Assembly: GCA_002914845.1 (NCBI GenBank)
Contig: JXTC01000008.1
Location: forward strand, 350,453-414,452
Direction: 5' to 3'
Length of the DNA stretch: 64,000 nt
Source: Trema orientale
Taxonomy: Eukaryota > Streptophyta > Magnoliopsida > Rosales > Cannabaceae
This document shows, piece by piece, positions 33,118-45,884 of this stretch; positions within the stretch are counted from its first letter, which is position 1; the number at the start of each line of letters is the position of its first letter. The position numbers and the translations under genes are program-made. The notes under the pieces were generated by a model that was not told where the DNA came from, did not search any database, and worked only from the letters and a program-made list of their open reading frames with translations.

Positions 33118-34333
33118 AAGAGAAACTAGGTAAAATATGCATCAAGATAGGCATATTTTGGCCCATATAATTAGTTTAAAAAATCTCTAAGAAAATATGT
33201 GTATTGATGGAACTACTCTTAAAAATACTAAGAAAAACTATGTCTCATCACCTTTAACTAATTTGAATCTCTCTCTCGCACAGAACCTCTCTCTCGACTG
33301 AATATCTCAATCAATCCGAGAATTATAGTACTCTCTACTCACATAAAACTTCATTCTCATCTCTCACAATACCGTTAAACTCATCATTCTTGTTATGGTT
33401 ATAGTTTAAAATAGCATATTCTCAAATTTCGAGATATTATGAGGTAATTTATGTGTTGAAAAATCATTTTGAGATTAATTTTTGCGAGTTTTAATAAAAA
33501 ATCGCGATAACTGTCAAAAGGTTTCGATGATTTTTGATAGTTTTCGATGATTTTAATGAAAATTGTATTCTCAGTAAATTTTCAATGAAAATGGTATTTT
33601 TTTTTATAATTTTCTATGCAATTTCGATGAAAATAATATTTTTGATAATTTTCAATGCAATTTTGACAATATTTTGATGAAAGTGGTATTTTTGAAAATT
33701 TTCAATATAATTTCGACGATAGTTAGATGAAAGTGTTCATTTTGATAATATTTCAATAAAGTGCCATTTTCGACAACTTTTAACAGCATTATTAACAATG
33801 CCACTTTCATCAAAATATCGTCGAAATTATATCAAAATTATATAAAAAATTATCAAAAGTACTATTTTCATTGAAATTTCACTGAGAATACAATTTGCAT
33901 CGAAACATTTCACAATTATCGTAATTTTTTGTTAAAACTCGCAAAACTTAACCTCAAAATGATTTTTCAACACATAAATTGCCTTATAATATCTCGAAAT
34001 TTGATAATATGCTATTTTAAACTATACCCATAATTATGTGGAGAGGAATGACGAGAGAAAAAGGGGAAATGATGAGTTTGACGGTGTTGTGAGAGATAAG
34101 AACGAGGTTTTGTGCGAGTAGAGAATACTATAATTCTCGGATTGGCTAAGATTTTCAGTCGAAAGAGAGGGGTTCTGCACAAGAGAGTGATTCGGATTAG
34201 TTAAAGATGGTGGACATAGTTTTATAGTATTTTTAAGGGTAGTTTTATCCACATGTATATTTTTTCAGAGATTTTTTAAACTGAGCATATAGGCCAAAAT
34301 ACGCCTAGCTTGATGTTTATTTTACCTAATTTC
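33118..34333. repeat. Large palindrome with arms of about 600 bp (foldback or long-TIR element)
   Basis: The sequence from 33118 rightwards and the reverse complement from 34333 leftwards align over almost their whole length. Examples: 'ggcatattttggcc' pairs with 'ggccaaaatacgcc', 'ccgagaattatagta' with 'tactataattctcgg', 'tagtttaaaatagcatatt' with its complement at 33995-34023, and 'gttgaaaaatcatttt' with 'aaaatgatttttcaac'. The symmetry axis is near 33760. A transcript would fold into a very long hairpin. No protein is encoded. It could be a foldback-type or Mutator-like element, or an inverted-duplication small-RNA locus. Confidence 0.85.
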
Positions 34334-35354
34334 TCAACCAAAATGAATGTGCTAACTAGAAATTATAATCCACAACTAGAAACTATTAATCAAAATAGTG
34401 ACCAGAAACTAATAACCAAAATGAATGTGCTAAATAGAAATTATAATCCAAAACTAGAAGCTAGTAACCAAAATGATAACCGAAAACTAGTAACCAAAGT
34501 AGTAATAAGTCACTAGTATTTGTAACTACCCACCAATCTAGAAAGCAGTAAGCAAATTGGTAACTGTTAAGTATAGTATAATACCAATTATGCCCTTAAA
34601 AAATGTCCCATGTGACCTTCATATGAGCACTTCCACTAGAATTTTAACCGTTATAGACAGAATGGTATTGATTGCTACTTTTTTTTTTTTTGGGTAAATT
34701 TAAGGACATAGTTGCGAAGAAAAATAATTCAGGGCCCATATTTCCAGTCCACGAAAAAATCTAGGAGCAACCACATGAAAAACCCAAAAACAAATTTACA
34801 AAGAAAAGAAAGAAAGATATTTTTTCAAAAAAAAAAAAAAAAAACAAAGAAAGAGATAGACTTTTAGAACAATACATGTATATATAATAAAGAATAAAAA
34901 ATGAAAAAAAAAATGATAAACATTCTTTAGAACAATATACATACGGATAAATTACATTTTTATGTCCACTAATTTTGACTAATATGTTTACTAAAATACT
35001 CTTTAAAGTTTATATATATATATGAAAAAAGTTCAAATTTAACACTTATTAAAATTGATAAATATGATTATAAATAATATTAAATATTTATAGGTTTTTA
35101 TTGTTAAAATTTTTTGAACATTTTTTCTTTTAACTATTAAGTTTAAATTAAGTATTAAAATATCTATCCTTAAAGTTTAAAATGGTGTTTTGATAAACTC
35201 AATGGTCAAAATTGATGTTTGAGCTAAAAAAATGTATGAATTTATTACAAACTTCAAATTTAAAGGTCAATATTGATAACAACTAAAATATAAGATATAA
35301 ACAGTGAAAACACAATGTATAGAATTGTAATTAACCCTTATATATATAATATTA
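34334..35354. other. AT-rich intergenic stretch with short repeats
   Basis: Phrases 'aaatgaatgtgct' and 'agaaattataatcca' occur twice (34328-34362 and 34419-34450), about 91 bp apart. The rest is AT-rich with no recognisable gene. Confidence 0.45.
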
Positions 35355-35720
35355 GGGTGAACCGCAAAAAAATATCATCAAGTTTAAGTATTCTGAAATT
35401 TACATCCTGAAGTTTGGACTTTGCAAAATAATACCTTGAGATATAAAATTTTTGAAAATTAATACCATCGACTGACTTTTTGAATAATTTTAGTAATGAA
35501 AAAATAATAATATCCTCTATTAAAACTAGATTAATCCTTATTATTCTCCTTAATTTTGAGGATATTATTATTTTTTTATCAGTTGAAGTTATTTAAAAAA
35601 TCAACTCAGGGTATTAATTTTTAAAAATTCTTAATTTTAGGATAGTATTTTGAAGAGTCTAAATTTCAGAATCTAAATTACAAAATACCCAAATTTCAAG
35701 ATGATTTTTTGCAATTTACC
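35355..35720. mobile_element. Inverted-repeat element, family 'gggataact', copy 2
   Basis: Same order of phrases and same orientation as 14359-14733: 'tgaagtttggact', 'aaaataatacc', 'gaaaattaatacc', 'atcctctattaaaactagat', 'gaggatattatt', 'agggtattaattt'. The ends are more decayed than in copy 1. No coding sequence. Confidence 0.65.
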
Positions 35721-35759
35721 TTAAAAAATAAATTAAAGAATAAAAGAAAGGAAAAAAAA

Positions 35760-36118
35760 ATGATAAATACGAGTCGCTCCTACGAAGGCCGTTCCCAAAT
35801 ATCCGACTCCCACGTGCAGCTTGAGCGTGAGGCGAATTAATAAAAAATAATAATAATAAAAAAAAAAGGACAAAAGGGATAACAGACGTTGGAAGCTAAG
35901 AACAACTTGTTACTTCTCCCCATTGGGGACTTTACTCAAACACTCACTGCGCAGTCTGCGCAATATAATGTATCAAAAAAATAAAAAAATAAAAAAAGCC
36001 ACGCCTACCCTTTTCTCTATTCCTTTCCCTCTCTTCTTCTTCTTCTTCTTCTTCTTCATTCCTAGCCTTAATTTCCATTCATTTTAATGGTTTATGAGTC
36101 ACTGTTGATGGTAACGCA
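35760..36118 (+). promoter_or_regulatory. Promoter and 5' leader of the OEP36/39-like gene
   Basis: A G-box core CACGTG is at 35811-35816, about 300 bp before the ATG; such elements often bind bZIP or bHLH factors, including light-responsive ones. A pyrimidine-rich stretch with a CTT run (36029-36058) lies just upstream of the start, typical of plant leaders. A TATA box was not fixed. Regulation by light is only an inference. Confidence 0.5.
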
Positions 36119-38650
36119 ATGGGAGCTCAAAAGAGCATCCATGCTGGTAAAGGTCAGTTTTCTCACAATTCTCCATTACATTTAGCCCATTTAACAAAAC
36201 CCCATTTCAGCTTAACCCAATGACTATTTAATCTTATTGATTTTTATGCCATTTTTGTTCTTTGTTATTTTGAGAGTAATGCGCCTTTTGCTTTTTCATT
36301 TGCAACAGCTAAGATTGATGTCAATGTTGATCTCACTCACAAGCTTTGTGCTTCTTTGATGGTTCCTCCTGTCAGGTGGTTTTTTTTTTTAATTATTAAC
36401 TTTTTAGTAGATTTGCATTAGAACTTTCCCTTTTTGGGTTGGCATTGAGTTATTTGTCTGTTTTCTTACAGGAGCGGTAATGGCAGCCCTCTATCTCTAA
36501 TTATAGGAAGGTTAGTAATCGGCTGTGCTGTCTTTCTATACTATGAAATAATATGGTTTTTGTTTGATTTTCCTCTATATGTACATGCCCTGTTTGAATG
36601 ACAAGAAGGTGTTGCTCACTAATCGGTTGGGCCACAATGGGAATGGAAATCAGGGAAGTGTTTTGCTTTCTCATTCATTCATGTATTTAGTTACCCATTT
36701 GGGATACAAATATTGGAGAATCCTTCACGTAATTAGTGAAATTATGAAGGGATAACTCAGTTTTTGATCCCTTCTCATTCCACTCCGAACCCGTTTCCTT
36801 TACGGTTCTTTTTATGACGAATTAGTAAATATGCCCAGAATGTAATGGAGAAACGTAATGATATTATATTTTTTAAGTCTTTAGCTAGTTTCATAATTGG
36901 ACCAAAGGGGTATGTTTGATTTTGCAGTCTTTGCATTAAACATCCCAACTTATTTGGTGGAAGTGAGAAGCTTGATGTATCATGGGATAAAGGGCTTTAT
37001 GATTCTAATATCTTGGTAGCATGTAGAAGACCGAGACCTGAATGGCTAGCTCAACAGTCCTTTATAATTCAGGTACTTCATTCTCATTTGCTTTTCGGTT
37101 CTGTCCTTTAGAGTTTGGATTTCGTTTGAACTTTCGACCAAGTTTTAAATCTAATTAGTATTCATGGAAAATTTTCAATTCTACCTAAAGTTCCATGGAT
37201 TCAATCCTAATCTTTAGGCTCTTTACCTTCCAGCACTCTCTTTCACCTGAGATTGGGGTTCATGGTATCCCTGTAGATAATTTCTCCCGTTCATGTAGTG
37301 GAGGTGTGAATTTGTCTAAACTATCAGTGGGGATGGATCTGAGTGAGCCTGCAAGTTCCAAATGGAGTAGCACAACCAGCATAAAGCTTGAGGTTTGGCT
37401 AACTTAGTTACATTATGTATAGACTTACTCATAGCTTTTGCGGCATCTTGCTTTTCTTGTATATTATTGTATGAAATTTCCAGTGTCTAAAAGCAAGATT
37501 AAAATCATTATACATATCTTGCTTCACGCAGCATGTTCGCCCAGTGAATGACGATGGCCACTCCATAAGCCGAGACGGAGATGGATTTCCTGTGACATGC
37601 AGGTCAGCAGTAATCATTGTATTCTAATTTTAGTCGAACTGTTGTACTGATTTTTTGACGACTGTTGTATTAATTATGCAGCGGAAGGCTCCATGATAGT
37701 ATGGTTGTTCTAAAGCAAGAATCTCGATTTGCTAAAGCAAATGATTCCAGCTTTCTTCAGGTAAGACTTATTGACATGGTGTATTAGGAAAGATTCTACG
37801 TGCAACCTTTTTAAATGAGTAATCATACTGTCTTCCACCACGTGCAGTTTAGTTTGCAAATAGAACAAGGGATTCCAGTTTTATCCAAGTGGCTACTCTT
37901 CAACCGGTTTAAGTTTGTTGCATCAAAGGGAATCAAAGTTGGGCCAGCATTTCTCTTGACAAAGTGAGTAGTTTTTTTTTTCGTTTATTGTTAGATATCA
38001 TTTTTTAAATGAAAAGAATTGAATGCATAAAGAAAACAATGGAATCCTGACAATATGGGAATCTGGGATGAAAGTTCAGTCAGCAGTGTACATGAAGCAG
38101 CTGAGATGGCATATAAATAGAGCAACAAATGTTTAGCATTCGGTATAAAGAGGATTTTATAGCACTGCATATTTGGCAAGCTTTAATAAGTTCTGTATAG
38201 AAACTAGGAAACTAAAAGTCCAATGGAGAAGAAAATGTAAGTGGAAACTCATATGCTATGAGGTACCATAAACAGGGTCGCATTGACATTGGATTTCCAA
38301 GACAGTACTCAGGCTTTTCTTTTTGACAGTAATACTCTGGTATTGAAACATGACACGTTACACAAAACCACATTCAGAATCTTTCTAAGTTCCACTTAGC
38401 AAATCAAATGCACATTTCATCTTTTTTTTGAGCTCCTATAGTTGTACCTTATATATTGTTTTGGATCTACATCACATTCACATTTTCCCCCAAGGTTCCA
38501 TTTTGCAAGTCACTACATATTCTCTCTCACTTAGCAAATCAAATGCACATTTCATCTTTTTTTTGAGCTCCTATGGTTGTACCTTATATATTGTTTTTGA
38601 TCTACATCACATTCACCTTTTCCCTCAAGGTTCCATTTTGCAAGTCAATG

Positions 38651-38698
<48 letters not shown>

Positions 38699-41197
38699 TG
38701 TTGTCCTATTCTCCTATTGAAAGCCAGTATCACCTTTCCCTCTGACAGGATGATGGGCGGTTCCATTGTTGGGGACATGGCTCCGTACCAGGCATTTGCA
38801 ATTGGTGGTCTTGCTAGCGTGCGAGGCTATGGTGAGGGTGCAGTTGGTTCTGGGAGATCATGTCTGGTTGCTAATAGTGAATTGACGTTTCCTTTGGTAT
38901 GTGCTTGTAGTCTAGAAATATAGGAATGTCAGTTCATCTGACTTGAATTTTCTCTGACACGTATAGACCATATTGTCTCTGAATGAATGACTATTGAATA
39001 TAGGTGCCTAAAAAACTTGAATGATTATCTTTGAAGAACAAAGAAAAAGTGAAGATCCATTTTTTCCCCTGTTGATGAAATAATATATCTTATCATTTTT
39101 CATATTATTAATTTACTTCTTTTTCACTTGTAAAGATCTGGAAATCTCTGCTATAAAAATACTCGACGAATCTCTTTGGGATTGATTGTTCCTGCTATCT
39201 GCTATTACCACCTCTTGTACTTGACCTTACAGAATTTTATTTGTGTTTAGAACAAGATGATGGAAGGCGCTGTTTTCTTGGACTGTGGAACAGACTTAGG
39301 GTCTAGTCTTCACGTACCGGGTGAGTTTGATTTTCTTTTCTGGCAAAAATCTATTCGCTACATTTCCCCTATATGATATCATGAAATGTTTTTGAATAGC
39401 TCTTTTACCTTTCAATTTTTTAAGCTCAAGTGCTGATAGTGCTAGCGTAGATCATTTGAACTAGATGAGTGGTGATCCTAGTCAACCAACTTCCCTTAAA
39501 TTTCATGAACTAAAGGGAAAATAATCATTCAAAATTGTATTCAACGACGATGAATATCCACCATCCTGTAAGGCCTGGAAAGTTTTACCGACCATAAATA
39601 CTTAACCATCTCCAAGCTTATCAGGAAAAGAAGCATTCAGAAATCAGAATACTCTGATTTAAATCTGAAATGTTGACCAGACAATGAAAGTGGGGGGATT
39701 TTTGTTGAAACACTAAGAAAATGCTCCATGTCCAAAATGAGAATTGCAACAAATAATGAGAATTGATAAACCTGGCTGTGAAAACTCCTTTTTTTTTTTC
39801 CTTTTTTTCATCACAAATGAGAAAACTATTATTTTTACTTTGTTTGGATTAAATGACCTCAATTATGACAGCATCCACTCCTAGATTGTGATTCTCTCTA
39901 TCTGAGGATCCATATATTGGAGTCCATAAATAATCTGCTTAAGTTTTCAATATCAATGGGGTGTCACCGACCTCTGTGATATGAATTGCTATACATTTCC
40001 TGTGGTTTATATCTCGCCTTTATGGTAGTTGTTAAGCTGCAAACCTTTAATTGCACTCAGTTGTTGTACTCCATGTCCGTTAATCCGAGATCGATTATGA
40101 GTCTGTCCTTTGGAAAATAAAAGAAAAATATGGCAGTGTGGTGGTGGATGCAGATAGTGCCAGAAGAGGAACAGCAAGTTTTTTTCTTTGATCTTCAAAG
40201 CATTATGATATTGAAGATTGTTATCTAACAGTTGAGTTCAGAAAAGCAAACTTTCTGCTGAGCTGTTGAGATTAACAGGATTTTTCAGAGGATTGTTTCG
40301 TGGTGGTTTTGAAATTGGATTGTCTGAGCTAATCTCATGACAACCTTTAGCTTATAGATATTATAGGGTCATTAAGTGAATCCTGCCTTCTACTTGCAAG
40401 ACAACTATCATATTCATGGTTATTGAAAGTAAAGAGCTTAATATTATATCCTAGATTCTGACTTGACCCTTCCTGCGTGATATTAATCCAAACATCTTAG
40501 ATGGAAAGTCCATGTAAAAGATTATCAAGGTCATGGTTGCCGTTGAATTGCAATTTTGACATATAAATCATCCATTTACTAATTGAACAAGTACAAGGCA
40601 TGTAATTTTCTGGAACAAGACAAGATTAAAAGTACGAGAGGACAATTAAGTTTTTCGTTGTACTATTTCCTTGTTCCTGTCTTTCCATGTTTCATAAAGC
40701 ACACTAATTTTCTTTCCCTGTTTGTGTAACCAGAAGTTCTAATAAGACGAGACAAACATCGCAAAACTGATCTCGTTTTTGGATGTGGGGTTTTGGCATG
40801 TCTGAGTATTTTACTGTTACTGGATGTGGAATGCACAGTTAGATGCTCTGAGTTCATTTATAGTTATAGCCATTTCTTGCGAAATGCTTGAATGAGATTG
40901 TTGTGTAATGCTGGTGAAATGTGTTCTTTTACCTAATGAATTTTGAAGGTCAATCTTCTTATGGTTGGTATTTTAGCATGAGTGACTTGATTCTTTTCCT
41001 TTCTTAATCCTCTTAAGACTTCCAATTTTGGAATTTCAGGAAATCCGGCCTTGAGGCAGGGAAAACCAGGATCTGGATTTGGGCTTGGATATGGCCTTCG
41101 TTTCAAATCGCAGTTTGGCCATTTTCAAATTGATTATGCCATTAATGCATTTCAGCAAAGAACTGTCTACTTTGGCCTAAGCAATCTTGCTTCATGA
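36119..41197 (+). CDS. OEP39: Chloroplast outer envelope protein of the OEP36/OEP39 type (POTRA-less Omp85 barrel)
   Basis: Eleven exons with GT-AG introns join in frame into 361 codons plus stop: 36119-36152, 36309-36375, 36472-36510, 36928-37072, 37234-37392, 37532-37602, 37682-37760, 37848-37963, 38749-38896, 39251-39320, 41040-41197. The product is the bacterial surface-antigen (Omp85) barrel without preceding POTRA repeats. The Omp85 signature VRGY lies at residues 261-264 within GGLASVRGYGEGAVGSG, and the end GLRFKSQFGHFQIDYAIN is a typical last-strand region. Start MGAQKSIHAG and length (about 360) agree with Arabidopsis P39 (OEP39), a truncated relative of OEP80 in the plastid outer envelope; its exact role is unsettled. 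No stop or frameshift is present. Intron 8 carries a tandem duplication and a CT microsatellite; intron 10 is 1.7 kb. Confidence 0.93.
38392..38693. repeat. Tandem duplication of about 135 bp plus (CT)n in intron 8 of the OEP gene
   Basis: A unit starting 'cacttagcaaatcaaatgca' occurs at about 38394 and again at about 38529, nearly identical over about 135 bp. The second copy runs into a CT run of about 18 units (38657-38692). It lies about 55 bp before the exon 9 acceptor. It keeps some frames open by chance, but the sequence is intronic. Confidence 0.9.
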
Positions 41198-41632
41198 ACA
41201 TCGATCCCCAAATTGCCAAATTCATGCAATTTTCATCTCCATGGGCTCTTCTTGTTTCATAGAGGGCACACTGTTCATTCATTGCTGGATATGAAGTTGC
41301 GGAGTTTGTGGAGTACTCAGGCAAGCTCTCCAATTTGATATTCTCCACATATTCAAATAACTTGCGAACCGAAAGGCATTCATTAATTTAATTTTGCCTA
41401 CGTTCATCCNCCCCCCCCCCCCTAAACCTTCAGCAATTACTGCACATAAAATTACTTTTAACTGGATACAAATTCTGCTGGAGAAAAGGAATTCTTACTG
41501 CACATAATGTTTCTTTCCATGTTAAGGGGATTGGTTAAATGTATATTTTGAGTTGCTTTTCAGTGTTATTTATTTAGTTCTATTTTTATTATTTTTGGTG
41601 TGTTTGGTTCTTGTAATTAGCTTGGCGAAGAG
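41198..41632. other. OEP gene 3' flank
   Basis: Presumably contains the 3' UTR and polyadenylation region of the OEP gene. A C-run with an ambiguous base lies at 41409-41422. Nothing else is recognised. Confidence 0.4.
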
Positions 41633-42311
41633 TAGAGATGTAAAGTGGATTGGGCCAACCCACATTTGATAAGCCTACAAGGGCTTTGTACCGGGTCTAG
41701 TCCCGGCTCGCCAAAAATGTGTATCGAGTTGGCTCGGCACATATTCTTATTAAGGAGTCTGACATAGCTCGTAGGCCTATCCCACATTTTATGCAGGCCT
41801 AGGTGGACTGTGCCTATGCAGGTCGAATATGGGCCAAAATGTTAGCCTAATTTCGTTGTTGTTCTGTGTTTTAAAATATTAAATATGTGCTTATGACAGA
41901 CTTAAAATTCATTCATATTCTTTTAAAATTTGAATAAATTAAAAATAAACAAAAATAAATAACTAAATAACATTAAAAGTATATAAATAAAAATATTTAA
42001 TTAGGTTGTTTAAATCTTAATTAAGAAATATATTTAAAATTATATATAAAATGAGTAAATATGGGCCTAATGTGGGCATGTAGAAATGTGGACTGAGCCG
42101 GGCCAATGGGCTTATTACTGAGGCCCAACTTAGCCTCTACTATATGTAATGGACTGGTTTGGCCCATATTAATGTGGGTCGGGCCAGTACTGTGCTTTTC
42201 CTTCAGAATGTAGGCCAGCACACAAAACTCGGTCTGGTCCACATTAATTTGGGTCGAGTCGGTATCATATTTTTTCTTCTAAATGTGGACTAGCCCACAT
42301 TGACATCTCTA
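41633..42311. mobile_element. hAT-like non-autonomous element
   Basis: About 680 bp. Left end tagagatgtaaagtgg; reverse-complemented right end tagagatgtcaatgtgg. An 8-bp direct repeat with one mismatch flanks it (gcgaagag at 41625-41632, gcgaatag at 42312-42319), as for hAT elements. The arms contain repeated phrases of 'gtgggtcgggcc' and 'cccacatt' type. No transposase is visible. Confidence 0.78.
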
Positions 42312-42338
42312 GCGAATAGTTTGTTCAAAAGAAACTTA

Positions 42339-42527
42339 GGACATGTTTACTAATTCATAATGGAGAGAAAAGAAAAAGGAAAAGAGAAGGAAAAGACTTT
42401 CCCTTTCATGCGTTTACATCCCAATTAGTTATACATGATAGTGAATCATAACCTTCCTCACTCAATGGATTGTATTCGCCTACATTTCCTTTTTACTCAT
42501 ACCTTTTATGGATTAGTAAATGTGACC
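42339..42527. mobile_element. Tourist-like (PIF/Harbinger) MITE of 189 bp
   Basis: Left ggacatgtttactaattcat; reverse-complemented right ggtcacatttactaatccat. It is flanked by TTA on both sides (42336-42338 and 42528-42530). It sits 20 bp right of the hAT-like element. No coding sequence. Confidence 0.78.
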
Positions 42528-42597
42528 TTAAATTAATGAAAAACTAGTGATGGGCTCTTGTATTTGTTTTTACGTCCAAAAAAAAATCGTATAAACT

Positions 42598-43808
42598 GTA
42601 GCTCTGTTTGGAACTTGGATTCTTGGGCGGAAAAAAAAAATTATGAGGGAAAAATCAGAGAAAAAATAAGCAGAAAATATTTTCCCAAAATCCTATAAAA
42701 CTCTATTTTATAACTTTTCTCTTTCTTAATCAATTTGTCAAAAGGGAAGTTTTAAATTCATCATCATTTAGACTATGTAAATTCAATTTCTTTTTATATT
42801 ACAAAAGTAATTTTAAATAATTATATTTTTACTTTGTATATTTTTTATATTCCAAAAATACCCAATTAATTTGTACATTCGCTATTTTCATTTTTAATGC
42901 CTAACTCTCAAGCTAAAAAGAACTAAAGATAGAAAATATAATTTACAAATAATCTTTTAAAGGACTAGAGAGCAAAGAATAAAGGAAATAAAAGTAAGAA
43001 ATTCTATTTGCACATATATTTTTTTAAATCAAAGAGAAGATTTGTTAAACAAAAGGAAGCAATAAAAATGATATAAACACCATAAACACACCATACCATA
43101 TAAGCACAAAGTACTGCAAATTTGTTGTCATAATACAGTCTTTCAAAGTGAATTATAAGCACAATAATAAATTTAAAAAAAATATGAATTCTCATCTATA
43201 TGCATATGCTTATAGATAATATTGTTCCGCAGTTTTGTTTTTAAAAACTTTTTAATCTGTTTATTTACAAATAATAATAAACAAAGAAATGTGATCTTAT
43301 CAATATATATATATATATATATCTAGTTGGATTGATTTTTTTTTCCTCTGGTCCTGATGCTTTTTTTTTTTGTATAAAAAAAATGAAAAAAGAACAAAAA
43401 TTCTTTGATTGTGTACATGTGCATATATATTTTATATTTTAGGATTATCTTTTCATTTTTCCTCCTTTCTTGTGTTAGTTGATAAGGAAGGTCTAAATCT
43501 TTTATCATTTAGACTATATACATTCATCATACATAATAATAATATTTTACTATAAACTTGTCATTTTTAGTAATTCTAATTATGAGTAAATTTGTAATTA
43601 AAATTATGATTATACATAGTCCAAAATGGTGATGAATTTTGAAGTTCCCTTATCAAAATTCTATATATTAAAAAAATGACATCAAATCTTTTTTCACTTT
43701 CCTTGAAAAAATTTTCTCTTAAATTTTGTTTGAAACCAAACAAAAGAAATGAAATCCTTCGAAATTTATTTTCATTCCCTAAAAAAATCCAGATTCCAAA
43801 CATATTGT
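42598..43808. mobile_element. Possible TIR element of about 1.2 kb
   Basis: 'ctctgtttggaacttggatt' near 42602 and the reverse complement of the right end, 'atatgtttggaatctggatt' near 43806, are similar. The interior is AT-rich without coding signature. A target duplication could not be fixed, so the call is tentative. Confidence 0.4.
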
Positions 43809-44860
43809 AAAGGGTATGGTCAAGAAAAGTCCTTTATTAGGGGAGGGTCCCCTCCCCAAGACTTGGCTAAATTCATCTTATTATAGACCTCACGTACAAC
43901 CATAGAGAGTGTATCAAGAGAATAATGAGCTTGGTTGTGTCATAAGTTGAATAAGATTCATGTGACTCAATTTCCAGAAAGTAAAAATTAAGAGACAATG
44001 TTTTACGTAGCTTTCATTCTACCAAGGGGAAATAGAGATGAAAGGTTGGTTTTTGCATGCACAACAATTGTCACGATCCAATATTATGTATGTACTAGAA
44101 TAAATATTGGACTCGAGATGTAGTACAAGATTACAGACTCCATTATGTATAATTGAATAGAAAAATAAAACTAATTCAAAATGCAGAAAAATAATGGTTG
44201 CGAACATAGCTTAGTAGTAAGCTTTTTTCCTCCTCTCATGACGGATTCCAAGTTAGAATCCCCTCCCCTAGTCAAAAAAAATAAAGAAAGAAAAAACGGT
44301 TGCAAGTATAGATTCGTTGTACCCAATTATATGGAAGAAATTCATGAAATCTGCTCAATAACACCCCAAATTTAAGATAAATGCTCTTCTCGGTAAATAT
44401 ATGCTTCTAATAAAAAAACACTAAAAAGAACCACCGAAAAAAAATATTGGTACCCATTCATTTTCGAAGGCATTGGCAATATGGATAAGCAATCGATATG
44501 TTTAAATGTATGACAGCACGAGTGCTTTGAAATATATGTAAATTAAATTTCGAGTTTGGGTGATATCTGCAAAAGGCTGAGATACCCAAAAAAAAAAGAA
44601 AAAATGTAATTAGGCTGAGATACCAAAAACAAAAAAGAAGCCATCTCGACATAGATGCTAAGCCAAAAGTGGGATTTCTTGGTGTGAACACAGACAAAAA
44701 TACATTCGTATCAAGATAAAAGGAGGCATAAGATCTCTCGGCATAAGGAACAAAAGCCCTAAGAGACTAAAACATATAGAATAATAAGATACCATGTGTT
44801 ATGCATGGACTTTTCAGCTATTCGAAGAAATACCAACTTGTTCGGAGCTGGTCGATAACA
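43809..44860. other. Intergenic stretch, no gene recognised
   Basis: AT-rich, with short near-repeats such as 'ggctgagatacc' (44575 and 44613). No supported feature. Confidence 0.4.
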
Positions 44861-44869
44861 CATGGACTT

Positions 44870-45840
44870 TACAACTGTTGACGGAAGTTTTGTCAACGGA
44901 ATGATTAATCGGATTCTAAGAGTGAATCCAACCAAATTGCATACAGTTTTTTAGATATTGCATACCATTTTTTGAAAAATAAAGAGAGCAATTTTATAGT
45001 GGTTCAGCCCCAAAAAGATGACCTACGTCCACTATAGTTTATTACGGAGAGAGTGTATACAATGCTATAATTTCAGTTCAGCAAATGCGTGCGTATGTGA
45101 ACTTGTCTACAATATGATTGAGGTCTTCTATTTATAGATGGAGAGTCCTAGTCATATACAATTGTATGCATTATTTTAGGTAGCATAGTTATCCCAAAAT
45201 AATAAGATAATTACAAATTATTCAATAATTATCTAAATATAAACGAATTATCTATATCTGAATAAATTATCATAATTTAAATGATAATTATCCAATTATC
45301 TGTTGAGTTATCTATCTTCTAGAAGAATCCTCCGTAGTTGCATACGTTTCTTGGAGTGCTAGCATATCAAATCAGCTGCTAGTTAACTTCTTAATTTGCA
45401 CACAAGTAGTAACGTGTAGCTAACTTTGTGTAAACTATTTAGCTTTCTATAAGAAAGCAAGCTTTCACTCATTTGAGACAACCATTTTGCTAATAGATAA
45501 AAATGAGCTTACATAGTTGAGATTGCATACACTTTTTAAGTCGCAGTCGATAACAAGTAGAATTCCTCATGTTGAAAGCTTGCACGCACCTCATATTTTG
45601 TACGCACTTTATATTTTGCGTGCATCCTATATTTTGTGCGCACTTTTTATAGCTTATATTTTAGCATACAACATTTGCCCCCCATCTATCAAGTGCTTCT
45701 CTGAAGTCTTGAGAGCTAACTATTTTCCGAAAAGAAGCGCGCAAAATATAATCTTAAGAAAGTGCGTACCATTAATTTGATGACGAATCATTTTGCACGC
45801 AATAGGTAGATACTTTTGTCTACAGTTGCAGACATAGCAG
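44870..45840 (+). mobile_element. Probable 5' LTR and leader of the gypsy element
   Basis: Lies directly upstream of the gag region and contains the LTR-like phrase 'tatagtggttcagcccca' (44997) followed by 'gatgacctacgtccactata'. Tandem variants of 'cgcac.t.atattttg' occur at 45586-45650. The exact ends and primer-binding site could not be fixed, and no matching 3' LTR was found within the window. Confidence 0.45.
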
Positions 45841-45884
45841 GTTGAGTGGTAAGTAATTTTTTGTGGCACAAATATTACTTTGGA

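Noticed and set aside
38428..38923. Open frames of 105 and 116 codons in the OEP gene
   Set aside because: They consist of the intronic tandem repeat and CT microsatellite reading into exon 9; splicing of the true exons restores the family protein without them.
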